DNA of 64,000 nucleotides from Neofusicoccum parvum (lineage: Eukaryota; Ascomycota; Dothideomycetes; Botryosphaeriales; Botryosphaeriaceae). Location of the stretch: NCBI GenBank assembly GCA_020912385.1, contig CP087217.1, positions 558,001 through 622,000 on the forward strand. Direction: 5' to 3'. The notes below the pieces were generated by a model. That model did no database searches. It saw only the letters and a program-made list of their open reading frames with translations, and had not been told where the DNA came from. The position numbers and the translations under genes are program-made. Below are positions 30,439 through 40,088 of the stretch, one piece after another (position 1 is the first letter of the stretch; every line of letters starts with the position of its first letter).

Positions 30439-31732
30439 GGCTTCTGTGAAGTTGTGATGCTTCACTTTCAGGTGTTGATGGAAGAGGCTCGGCCGGTTGA
30501 CTTTATGAATAGGTCCCAGCCTCTACAGAGATCTTCTAGAGGATCTCCAAGACATGAACTCTGAAGAAAGAAGGTCGGGCTATATTCAACGTGGATGGGC
30601 GGCGTCGAACGCGGTGCAGAAAATTTTTTGTTCACCGATTTCCGGATTCGGACTAGTGCTGATTTGCCAAAATGCTCACCAGGTTCCTTGTTCGAGGAGA
30701 GACAAGGCCTATCAAATGATTAGAAAGAAAACAAAGACTCTGTGAGCTTTTAGGAATGGGCATGTCCCGATCCTATCCGTCGTGCGGCTTAGTGTAGAGA
30801 ATTGAAGGTCCGCGGTCGGTTCGGATAGTATGCTTCACGTGCCTACCTCGATGGGCAGTTAAAGCATTCATCCGTGTGGGTGTGCCATTCCTTCCACTAC
30901 ATATTCGCGTTCGGACGGACACTTTAATTGCTTATGAAAGAAGTTTCCATGCTCCTATTGGAAAGGACAGGCATCGAGGTCAACGTCGTGGACGGTTGTG
31001 GCAAAAGCTTTGGCGATACTTCGTACACGCGGAGAGAAAGGGTGAAGACGTATTCGTTCCATCACGCCGGAAATCACCAAGCAAAGACGCAAATTTCTCT
31101 TTTCGAATGAACTTTTAAAATAGCATCCGCCCGTCTATCGCCATTAGCACAACGACAACAAGCGCGCCAGCCTCGTCAGCTTGTTCTCTCCTGAGCAACC
31201 TCCTCCAAACTCCCCACCCCCTTTCTTTCCCAGTGTATATGAGTGTTTTTGTTTAGTTGAAGAAAGGCGCGGGGAAGAAGAACTTGAAGGCAGGCATCCG
31301 CTTGCAAGAACCCCCCGGGTCCGACCTCCTAATGCATGAAGAAACAATTATGAAGAAAAGAAGAAGAAAAGAAGCCGTGTTCGTGTATCAAGAAAGAAAA
31401 GGAAAGAAAACCTGCTCAACAACCAGCAGCAAAGAGCTCGCTTACCCATGCACCCTTACCCTACGATTCCCAACTGGTTGAATTCGTTCATTTGACAGAA
31501 AAAAGAAAATGGTTCAGAATGGCTTAAAACAAAAACTCCAACGCCCAGCTTCGTGTCGCGTCTCCGAATCTTCCGCAATTCGTCATTCCCTTTGCGTTGG
31601 AGTTAACGGAAGAGGGGAAGAATAATGTGAAATGGTTTACGGGATCCGTAGGTAGGAGTCAAGTCTAGGGCATGTTCATAAGGCCCCTTTGACCAGCCCA
31701 ACCGGTTTTAATGATGGACGTCGCCTTTTCGT
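30439..31732. other. Intergenic
   Basis: About 1.3 kb with no supported gene. It includes hairpin-repeat copy 4 (30837-30874) and purine-rich A/G runs near 31.35-31.42 kb. The end nearest 31.73 kb is the 3' region of the J-protein gene. Confidence 0.5.
30837..30874 (+). repeat. Dispersed hairpin repeat, copy 4 (single arm)
   Basis: CACGTGCCTACCTCGATGGG then CAGTTAAAGCATTCATCCG matches the arm of the 18.8-kb element (CACGTATACCTTCATGGGCG...). Only one arm is present. Confidence 0.5.
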
Positions 31733-33099
31733 TTACAAAATGTCCTTCAGCTTGGTCTTTTGGTCGGACGTCAAGCTCGTTGGGAACTTGATCTTGACGC
31801 CTATGACGAAATCGCCCCGCTCGTTGGGCTTCTTGCTCTTCGGCATTCCCAAGCTAGGGTAGCGGTCGGTATATTCAGGTGACGTTGGACCTGCAGAGCC
31901 AACCGAGACATTCTTGCCGTCGATGGTCTGGACGGTCCTCCTCCAGCCGGTTAAGGCCTCTTTTAGGTCTATCTCGACGATGTGCTTGAGGTCGTCGCCT
32001 TCGCGCTTGTAGAGCGGATGATCCTTCTGTAATGGAGGTTAGTAAAGTATCGTCCGAAGATCTTGGTGTGCTAAGGATGTGGAGGACTTACCTCGTGTAC
32101 GATGAAGTGGAGGTCCTGGGTGCCACCCTCGACCTGATCGCCCACGTCTGAGAACTTAATCTTAGAGCCAGCCTTGAGGCCCTTCTTGATGGGTACTTCA
32201 AGAATTCTGTCTTGCGTGCTTTGCTTCCCGGTGGCCGGGTCGTACGTCTTACGCTTAATCTTCATCTTCTTAGTTGTGCCGTTGAACAACTCCTCCAACG
32301 AGACGTATAGCGGCTTCTCCACGACCGTAACCTCCGGTGTCTGTGCCCTGCGCGCGTCCTGCGAGAACCGGCTGGTGCTCGACCTCTTCGCGCCGGGCCG
32401 CCCACCAGGGAAGCCGCCGGGCATGCCGAACAGGTCGTCCTCGTCCATGCCGCCCATGCCCCCGCCACCGGCCGCGCTGTTGCGGAAGAACTCGGAGAAT
32501 ATGCTTTCGGGGTTGGAGAAGTGGAACGAGCCACCACCAGGGCCGCCGCCGCCAGTCGAGAAGTGGTACGTCCTCGCGCCTCCGCCGCCGCCGCCGCCCA
32601 TGCCGCCGAACCCGGGGAAGCCGCCAGCTGATGCAAAAGGGTTGCCGCCGTCGGCGCCGCCGAAGCTTTCGGCACCCTCTGGAGGAGGCGCGCCGCCGCG
32701 TAGTATGAACTCAAGGCCGAACTGGTCGTACATCTTGCGTTTCTCGGGGTCGGAGAGGATTTCGTAGGCTTGTGAGAGTTCTGTTGCGAGAGAGAGTCAG
32801 CCTTGTCTGTGTCCAACAAGTGGCCATCGGCGCGCGGGGCGCGAGGCCACATGGTGACCGAGGGAACCTTCGTTCACCTACCTTTGAACTTCTCGGCGGC
32901 CTGAGGGTTGTCCTTGTTCTTGTCGGGGTGCCACTTGAGGGCGCCCTTGCGGTAGGCCTTGCGGATGTCATCTTGTGATGCGGTGGAGCTGACGCCTGTG
33001 GAGAGAGTGTGTTAGCCTTGGGCGTTAGGGAGTACCAGAAGGCAGCGGGGACGAGGCGGACTTACCCAGCGCATCGTACAGCTTGGTCTCCTTGACCAT
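31733..33099 (-). CDS. SIS1: Type II J-domain co-chaperone (Sis1/DNAJB1-like)
   Basis: Four exons on the minus strand: 33066-33099, 32882-32995, 32092-32780 and 31733-32026 (introns of 70, 101 and 65 nt, all GT..AG with consistent phase), giving 376 residues. Residues 1-70 form the J domain ([12 protein letters not shown]..) with HPD at 34-36. A Gly/Phe-rich region (about 75-165; repeated [13 protein letters not shown]) follows, with the [12 protein letters not shown] segment. There is no zinc-finger region, so it is class II. Then come the two beta-sandwich substrate-binding domains ([19 protein letters not shown]) and the C-terminal dimerisation segment ending [12 protein letters not shown]. 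It stimulates Hsp70 ATPase in the cytosol and nucleus. A gapped heat-shock element lies upstream (33327-33344). Confidence 0.95.
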
Positions 33100-34023
33100 G
33101 GTGTGAAAGAGGTGGTGTGTGTTGCGGATTAGGTATGGTAAAGTGTCGCGGACGGAGTAGCAAATGCGAGTTGTCGGTGAGGTTCTAATAGGCCGTGGCA
33201 GCGAAGGTCGTGCGTGGAAGTCGCATGTGCCGGGCAGGCTTCTGGGCGTTTCTCAAGGCCAGTCTCCCCACGCCGTTAAGCTTGGGCGCCCTCGCCTGAC
33301 GTACATGGTGCCGCCTTATCGATATGGAAGCTACCAGAAGCTTCGGTCTCCGCCGCTCTTGGCCGAGGAATGCACCCAACCGGAGGAGCCGCAACACCAC
33401 GATCTACCGCGAATCATGATGAACGACCGCCCGCACATTTCGCGCGCATTGCCGAGCGGTCCTGCAGCTGTCCGGCTATTTTTGCACCGTGCACCGTCCG
33501 GGAGGGGCCGCTATCCGCCCGTCGTGGCGAGCTACTGAGATTCGTCAGCACACATAAAGCACCTCGGGATGAATGCTGGGATCTCCTACCAGTATCTGCC
33601 AGATCTCGCATGACAGCTGTGAGCCTTGTATCCGCAAACGGCACGAACCCGACGTGCTGGCAGTAGCAAGATATCGCCTCCCCCAGGCAGCCAGGCAGCC
33701 AGGCCGAACGCTTCAGCCAACGCACATCGGTTGTGCGGGGGATCGACTCCTGCAAGCGTCAAGTGTGCCCAATTTTGAATCAACAGTGAACTTTTTTCAT
33801 TCGATTGCTTTTCGCAATTATCAGAATCCCATCCCAATAGTCCGTATTACGCCATCATAATCCGCAAACTCCCCGTCCGGAATTGGTATGGTACAGGCTC
33901 AGTCAATGCTATGTTCGCAGCCACACAGCTCTCCAAGTGGCTGGGCGAGCTCAATATCCCCATGGAGCAAACTGTTCCCATCCAGAACACGTGAAATGAT
34001 CAGAACGTGCCGCAACAACCCGC
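33100..34023. other. Intergenic: SIS1 promoter and CBF5 3' region
   Basis: About 0.9 kb. No supported gene. Contains the possible heat-shock element. Short frames here have no domain. Confidence 0.5.
33327..33344. promoter_or_regulatory. Possible heat-shock element upstream of SIS1
   Basis: GAA at 33327, GAA at 33337 and TTC at 33342 are in 5-bp register (nGAAn units), with the unit at 33332 missing. The GAAGCTTC core is a perfect inverted pair. It lies about 230 bp before the SIS1 start. Hsf1 tolerates gapped arrays, but three matching triplets are weak evidence. Confidence 0.3.
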
Positions 34024-35538
34024 CTAATCGCTGTCGCTGTCCTTGGACGACTTGAGCGACTTCCGCTTCTCCTTCTTCTCCTTCTTTTCCGCCTTCCTGC
34101 GCTTGCGCTCGGCCTTCTCCTCCGCCGTCTCGCCCTCGTGCTTGCTCTTCCTCTTCTTGTCCTTGCTATCGCCGTTGACGGAACCAGGAGCATCGGGAAG
34201 CTCCTCGGCGTCGGGCGCGACCGCGGGTGCACTAAGCACGTCTTGCGCCGAGGTGGTCTCGGCAAGAGGCTGAGAGATGGCGGCCTGCTCGTTGGCAGAC
34301 AGATCCTTGTAGTTCTGCTTCCAAGTAGAGGGAGTGCTCTCGTTGATACGGCCGTACTTGTCGAGCTTGCCGTCCGCCTTGAGCTTCTTCTTCTCCGTGG
34401 CGACCGGGCCCAGACCCCACCTCTTCGGGTACAGGTCACGCTCCATGATGACACGCTTGATCTTGGCAACAACACCATGGTCGCAGGTCGACATCTCGAC
34501 GGTGGACATAAGAGCAATACCAAGCGCAATGGCCTCACCCTTGGTAGTCATGAGAACAACCTCCTCATGGATCTCGATCTCCTTGTCTGTGGTGCGAGTT
34601 AGATAGAGTCCACACGTTCCTAAACTCATGGACTTACCGAAGCGAAGAAGACCGGGGATCATGAGCTTGGCACCGTAGCACACGGCATTGACAGCGCTGT
34701 CCTTGACAACGACCCTCTTGTAGCTGGTGAGGAGCGACTCGAGAGGGGAGATGACCTGGCGTAGGTACGACTCGTCCATGCTGTTGTCTTGGACGTACTG
34801 GGCGTCAAGAACGTCGTGGAGAGTGACCATGTTGTCCTGCTCGCTCATGGCACCAGACCTGACACGCCTGAGCTCCTGCATGTGTGCGCCAACACCCAGA
34901 AGCAGACCCAGGTGGACACAGAGAGTACGAATGTAGGTACCGGCCTCGCAGCTAACCCAGAACACACCCAGGTGGCGGTCGTTGTCGAACTCGTAGAGCT
35001 TGTGCTCGTGGATGGTACGGATACGGAGCTGACGCTTGACGGCGGAAATGAGCGGGGGGCGCTGGAAGAGGGCGCCGGTGAGGGTCTCGAGGGCACGGGC
35101 GAACTGGGCCTCGCCGCCGGGGATCTTGTCGTGCAGGCGAATGACGCAGACATACTCCTTCCCGGCGCCCTGCTGCGACTTGACCAGACGGGTGGCGCGG
35201 TCAATGCAGACGATGAGACAGCCAGTGACCTTGGGGTCGAGGGTGCCGCTGTGGCCGGTCTTCTCGACGCGCAGAATGCGCTTGACCCAGGCGACGACCT
35301 CGTGGGAGGAGGGGTTCGAGGGCTTGTCGAGGTTGATGACACCGCTGGAGACGTAGCTCTTGAGATCGCGCTTGTGAGGAGCACAGCCGTAGGGGATGGG
35401 GACGAAGTGGTTGCTGCGCGACAGCATCTGGCTGTAGTTCTTCAGCAGCAGCGGCCACTCGCTGGTGTCGATGGGCGCAGTGACCGCGGACGGCTTGATG
35501 GTGTAGTCCGCATCGTTCGCAGAGACTAGGGAAGCCAT
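34024..35538 (-). CDS. CBF5: H/ACA snoRNP pseudouridine synthase Cbf5 (dyskerin)
   Basis: Catalytic subunit of H/ACA snoRNPs, which isomerise uridine to pseudouridine in rRNA and snRNA in the nucleolus. Two exons on the minus strand, 34638-35538 and 34024-34586. The 51-nt intron (GTAAGT..ACAG) is in frame, so an unspliced reading would insert 17 residues between LLRF and DKEIEIHEE. The product has 487 residues, as in yeast. Start ATG 35536-35538 (MASLVSAND). The DKERLD-like N-terminal domain is followed by the TruB catalytic domain with GHSGTLDPK (Asp101 catalytic), [11 protein letters not shown] and [12 protein letters not shown]. The PUA domain ([22 protein letters not shown]) follows. The C-terminus is a Lys/Glu/Asp-rich tail with KKE/KKD repeats, a nucleolar localisation signal. 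Divergent from the methyltransferase gene. Confidence 0.97.
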   Translation of the reverse strand: MASLVSANDADYTIKPSAVTAPIDTSEWPLLLKNYSQMLSRSNHFVPIPYGCAPHKRDLKSYVSSGVINLDKPSNPSSHEVVAWVKRILRVEKTGHSGTLDPKVTGCLIVCIDRATRLVKSQQGAGKEYVCVIRLHDKIPGGEAQFARALETLTGALFQRPPLISAVKRQLRIRTIHEHKLYEFDNDRHLGVFWVSCEAGTYIRTLCVHLGLLLGVGAHMQELRRVRSGAMSEQDNMVTLHDVLDAQYVQDNSMDESYLRQVISPLESLLTSYKRVVVKDSAVNAVCYGAKLMIPGLLRFGKSMSLGTCGLYLTRTTDKEIEIHEEVVLMTTKGEAIALGIALMSTVEMSTCDHGVVAKIKRVIMERDLYPKRWGLGPVATEKKKLKADGKLDKYGRINESTPSTWKQNYKDLSANEQAAISQPLAETTSAQDVLSAPAVAPDAEELPDAPGSVNGDSKDKKRKSKHEGETAEEKAERKRRKAEKKEKKEKRKSLKSSKDSDSD

Positions 35539-36330
35539 TGTGAAGGTCTCCGCGCAGGGAATGCTGGACGTTGCTGTTGTTCTGTCGTCGCGTGCTGGAG
35601 ACGGAGTGCAGAGCAAAGCTCGACTTTTTTTCGCTTGTCGCTTTTGCGGTGGCCTGTGCGCTCGCCTTGATTGGCCCGCGCCCGCCTCGCCGCCGACGCC
35701 CACCACGGAATGCCACACCCTCCGCCGTCGCAGCAGCCAAGTCCACGGGGAATCGCCAGGGCTTGCCTTGCTCGTGCAGTCGCCAATGGCTGCGCTGTCT
35801 GCCGCGATCTGGCGCCGTGCCAACGCTCAGGCCCCTGAGAAACATGCCCGCCATTGGATGCGTTGGCGAGGCGGCAGGTGCATCTAGTTGCAGGCCATCC
35901 CTCAGCGCTCGCGTTTTGCATTTCCCTCTGGCTGTCTTCGCGTGTCGAAGCGTGTGGGATCTGTTGCTTTTACGTCCCGGAGCTGGAGCTCCCTGACCGG
36001 GATCCAAAGCACCAGTGCCCGCGCGAGATGCGGGTGGAAAAGCGGCCCCTGCTGTGCTGCGCCGCCCGCTGCCACGACAGTCCGTCACGCCTCAGACAAG
36101 CGCTCGCTCCGAACCCTCGATCAGAGAAGGGAAGGTGCCTCTCGGCAAACGAGGGACACATGCCAACCGCCGCTGCAACAGTTTCCGTGAACATGTCTCT
36201 CCGGTCTCCACTCTGCACCGCTGTGGTCCGACTTCTACTGTGCCGCAATGGGGGCAAGAACAACTAGAAGAACCGCGTTGCCGGTGTCGTAAGAGAAGTG
36301 GCCATTTTCCGAGACTCCCTCTTCCACATC
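35539..36330. other. Divergent promoter CBF5 / methyltransferase
   Basis: About 0.8 kb between two start codons facing away from each other. No supported gene; GC-rich frames overlap on both strands and lack domains. Confidence 0.6.
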
Positions 36331-37398
36331 ATGGCGAGCGATACCGACTCATCTTACGAAACCGACTCGCTGTACACCGACCTCTCAACCTCGGTGACAT
36401 CCTCGATTCGAGAAGGCAAATTCGAGAATGGCCGCCGCTACCATGCCCACCGAGAAGGGACCTATCTCTTTCCCGACGACGAGAAGGAGCAGGATAGGTT
36501 GGATCTGATGGGCCATTGCTTCAGCCTCGTTCTCAAGGGCAGGCTACACAAGGCCCCGGTGAAGGATCCCAAGCTCTGTCTCGACATTGGCACAGGAACG
36601 GGACTGTGGGCTCTGGACTTTGCAGACACCCACTCCGACTGTCAGGTCATTGGCACAGATCTGAGTCCGATTCAGCCTTCCTGTGAGCTGCCTCTGTGTC
36701 CAGCGCAGATGTGCATTCGGCCGTCCACTGTGCTAAGATTTTGTGTGTCTACAGGGTCCGCGCCGAACTGCAAGTTCATCATCGACGACGCCAACGCTGA
36801 CTGGATATATGCAGAGAAGGGCCAGTTCGATCTTATCCATGCTCGTTACGTATACGCCGGGATTGAAGACTGGGACAAGCTTTGGAGGCAGAGCTACGAA
36901 CAGTTGAAGCCCGGTGGTTGGGTCGAACACCAAGAGCCGTCCGCCTGGTTCGACACGGACGACCCCGATTTTGAGAATTCTCAATCTCATTACTGGCAGA
37001 CTAAGACTGAAGAAGCATCTGCTAAAATGGGCAAGAGGTTCAACGTTGCGCACGAGCAGAAGCAGCGCATGATCAATTCTGGATTCAAGAATGTCACTCA
37101 AGACGTTTTCAACGTCCCACTTGGTCCATGGGATCCAGAAAACGCTGATCTTGGAAAGTGTGCCCTACTCAACATGGTCGAGGCGGTTAGGTACGTAGAT
37201 CAAAGCTCGCTTTAGTACATCGTGCACTAACAGGTTTCTCTCAGGCCCAGTTGTCTTGCTATTTTCACTCGTGTGTTGGGCTGGGATCTCGTTCGGAGTG
37301 AAGCTCTCAGTGCCGCAGTCATCAAGGAGCTTCTCTCCCAGAAGTACAAGATGTCGTTCAAGATCTACTACACTTACGGTCAGAAGCCGGAAGCGTAA
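36331..37398 (+). CDS. LaeA-like SAM-dependent methyltransferase
   Basis: Three exons: 36331-36682, 36755-37190 and 37245-37398, with introns of 72 nt (GTGAGC..ACAG) and 54 nt (GTACGT..TCAG), encode 313 residues. Start ATG 36331 (MASDTDSSYETDS). Removing the first intron joins DLSPIQPS directly to WSAPNCKF, as in the family. The class I methyltransferase motif I LDIGTGTGLWALDFA is at about 84-98. The acidic motif GTDLSPIQP follows, then FDLIHARYV and the post-motif LKPGGWVEHQE. The C-terminus ends FKIYYTYGQKPEA. This is the large fungal TAM/LaeA-like family; LaeA itself regulates secondary metabolism, but most members are uncharacterised. Substrate unknown. No biosynthetic cluster is next to it. 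Confidence 0.9.
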
Positions 37399-38393
37399 GA
37401 GCATCATTGCATGTCCTTGTCGAAATCGTATAATTAATGCATGTTGAGACATGCACTCCCAAGTGCACATACTAGTGTTGATTTCCGTAGCTTTCAGTTT
37501 TGGAAAAGCTCAGTGGGGAGATGACAGGCATACAGCAGTCTATGCCTCCGTGAATCCAGATGTGTGTGAAACTGGATGTCTGCCATCACCCGGGGAGGAG
37601 CAAGACTCGACAGAATTGCTCTTGATGGTCTCAACTCGTCGCCTGGAATGGCCATGCTTATCTCCCCAGGCCCCACTGCCGCGTTGCTCGCTGCTTTTGT
37701 GTATCATCGCACGCCGGTGCGTCTCCAGCGTAGGAGTGAGACGTGCCTGCCAACATTGTGCGCCAGCCTATGACGTGATTCCGCGCTCCTACTCTTCTTC
37801 ATAGTATATAGAGCCCGGATCCGTGGTTAATTGCTGACCCTGCCGTGGAAAGCATACATTTTTGCATCTAAAGAGGTTTCTACAGCCGAAATGTAGCGTG
37901 AAGAGCACAGGTTCGGCAGTTGAAGCGTTCGTCCGGATGGCTTTAGCATACAATCCGAGGAACCTTTGCATCTAGATAAATGCTTCAATTCCCTGAACAG
38001 ATTTGCCCGTTGATCGAACTTCTCGAGAGTAACTCGCGCTAGCCGTCGGCTGCAAAACGATCTATACGATGAGATTCACGCGCTCAGCCCCTGTTGCTCA
38101 AAGGAGAAAAGAGGCGGGTGGGCAACAGATATACCATATAGAGCATGGGCGCTCATCCATTCTGATCGCGAGTGTGAAGCCATCCTCCGCAAATGTGGTC
38201 CGGGGCAAAGGCTGACCAGCATGGTCACCTCCGAAAACAGAAATCCTTAGCCATGAAGCTTCTCTTGGTATGCAGGAACAGGCACTCAAAACAGAAGTTG
38301 AACATAACCGAGTAATATTTTGAACTCGCATAAAATTACAGCCGAGACCTACTGAACTTCTCCCTGATGTTCCCTTGTCGTCTTGGGAATTCC
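37399..38393. other. Intergenic between convergent genes
   Basis: About 1 kb with no supported gene. It holds hairpin-repeat copy 5 (37912-37938). The genes on both sides end here. Confidence 0.6.
37912..37938 (+). repeat. Dispersed hairpin repeat, copy 5 (single arm)
   Basis: TTCGGCAGTTGAAGCGTTCG then TCCGGATG: the last 21 bases are identical to the inner half of the left arm at 18.8 kb apart from one base. Only one arm is seen here. Confidence 0.6.
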
Positions 38394-39570
38394 TCACTCT
38401 CCACCCAGGCGACGACCGGGGCCGCGCGCCGCCGCCCAGTTTGTACCAGTAGTGCGCGCTTCTCCAGGCGCACCGAATGCGACACCATAGCCGCGAGCCT
38501 GGGGAGCAGGCCTAACTCCACCACCTCCAAAGAACTCCTTGACGATTCTCGGGGTTGTGATGAGATTCCTGCCACCACCGAAAGTCGGCCAAATGCGGGT
38601 CAGATGGTCATACAGGTGGGAAGAGAGAAGTCCAGTTCCTTGAATCAGGGCCGCTCCAGTTCCGCCCATGACGAATGTCACGAGCAGAAGCAGGTAGGGC
38701 AGATATTTGGCTTGAATCTGGATGACGAAGAACGTGACCATCCTGTTGGCGTTGTCCTGGGCGAAAGTGTAGGTGATGGCCATGATCAGAGGATTGAGGA
38801 AGAGATATGCGCCGAGGAGGTGGCCAGCCAGAGCCTTGAGCAGGAAGTCAGCAATCGAACGTCCAGCTCATGCATGGTAGCGCGCGCTTGCGACATAACA
38901 CCACAGGGCAGCATGTGTGAAGGTATGTAGGGAGCCAAAACCACCTAACGGAATGGGAAATCCGCCAAGTTTTCTCAGGTGACGTTCCCACCATGGCTAC
39001 ACCGCACACGGGCCTTTGAATATTGCGAATGATTGGCCCGTGTGAAGTGCAGCGGTGATCTCCCTCGATTCCAGGAACCGCTTCAGCTAGAATGGGCTGG
39101 GCGGGCAGATATTCGAGGTTCCAAATGCGAACAAACACGAGAGAAAAGAGTCACGCAAGGGAGCGGCGCGTGCATAAGCACCGCAACAGACTTACCACAA
39201 TGACGAGGCCGTTGAAGACGACATACACGAAGAAGGACCCGGCCTCAGAGAAGCGAGCCGAATCTCTCTCCAGCTGCGAGCCATACTGGTACAGGAAGTA
39301 CGGATCGAATATGATTCCCATCTGCGGGCCCGTTATGAAGAAGGCCGTGACCGGTCTCCATATCTGCGGCAGCAGAGCGAAGACCCTCTGCGGAATATAG
39401 ACGAAGGGCATGAATGACAAGATGCCGCTATAGACCCCGATGGAGAGGAGGAGAGAGCCTACTACGAGAGTTCTGCAAATCAGCATTAGAATCAGTAGAT
39501 GCGCGCGACTAAAGCAGGACCATCCGCGGACGTACCTCGTCACAGGCGGCCAGGACCGGATGACATCCAT
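38394..39570 (-). CDS. DFM1: Derlin family protein (Dfm1-like ERAD factor)
   Basis: Derlins are rhomboid-fold ER membrane proteins that help move misfolded proteins to the cytosol for degradation. Three exons on the minus strand: 39536-39570, 39196-39472 and 38394-38834, giving 250 residues. Introns are 63 nt and an unusually long 361 nt. The start is MDVIRSWPPVTR. The derlin signatures are IPQRVFALLPQIWRPVTAFF, the GPQMGIIFDPYFLYQYGSQLE segment, AYLFLNPLIMAITYTFAQDN, YLPYLLLLVTFVMGG and LYDHLTRIWPTFGGGR; several transmembrane segments are visible. The tail ends GPGRRLGGE, as in fungal Dfm1. The acceptor of the long intron (AAG after a CTGAC branch) is my weakest call. Shares a 518-bp divergent promoter with LYS9. 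Confidence 0.88.
39005..39044. repeat. Perfect 10-bp inverted repeat inside the long Derlin intron
   Basis: CACACGGGCC (39005-39014) and GGCCCGTGTG (39035-39044) are perfect reverse complements separated by 20 bases. The stem can be extended after a bulge by CACCGC (39000-39005) with GCGGTG (39052-39057). It sits in the middle of the 361-nt intron. Confidence 0.7.
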
Positions 39571-40088
39571 GTTGGGCAATGCTGGGTTAGCAGGTGCTTG
39601 CTGGGCGTGGGTTGACAGCGCGCGGAGGCAGCAGGGTGAGCAGCTGTCGAGCCGCGCGCGAGGGTTATGAACGCGGGCTGACTGGAAGCCTCTGGAAGGA
39701 AGCGGCGTGCTTTGTGCTTCGTGGCCGGTTGGAGAAAAGCCGCGCCACAGGTTCGGGCGCATAGAAAGGCCGATCGCCGCAGGCACCAGGCAGAGGCGGC
39801 GGGCGCACGCGCGAAAGCCGCAGCCAAGCGGCCCCGCACAGGGGTCGCGGAGCGATGACGGAGGCGGAGCCCCCACCATAGAAATCTTTTGAGTCAACTT
39901 GTCGGGCGCGCCCTACGACACCTCCGCCCATAAACATCAACAAAGGTACGCTCGGCTGCTTCCCACTGCGTCGAGAGCCCTCAATTCCTGCGATTCGCTC
40001 GTCGCAGCTGCTTTGCATCGTTGCCCCGTCTGAATTGGCCGCTCACGCCACAGCTGCAGGAACGTCGCTTGCTTCAATTATCCCCAAA
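39571..40088. other. Divergent promoter Derlin / LYS9
   Basis: 518 bp between facing-away start codons. Contains a perfect Gcn4/CpcA-type site (39890-39896). No supported gene, although an open frame extends upstream of the Derlin start. Confidence 0.65.
39890..39896. promoter_or_regulatory. TGAGTCA Gcn4/CpcA-type site before LYS9
   Basis: A perfect TGAGTCA, inside the near-palindrome TTGAGTCAA, lies 193 bp upstream of the LYS9 start and 320 bp from the Derlin start. The bZIP activator Gcn4/CpcA binds TGA(C/G)TCA to induce amino acid biosynthesis genes, lysine genes included. The heptamer alone is expected a handful of times in this window; position and neighbour make it credible. Confidence 0.55.

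Noticed and set aside
34845..35384. A Ser/Pro-rich minus-strand frame within CBF5
   Set aside because: It lies entirely inside the conserved CBF5 coding region in another frame.
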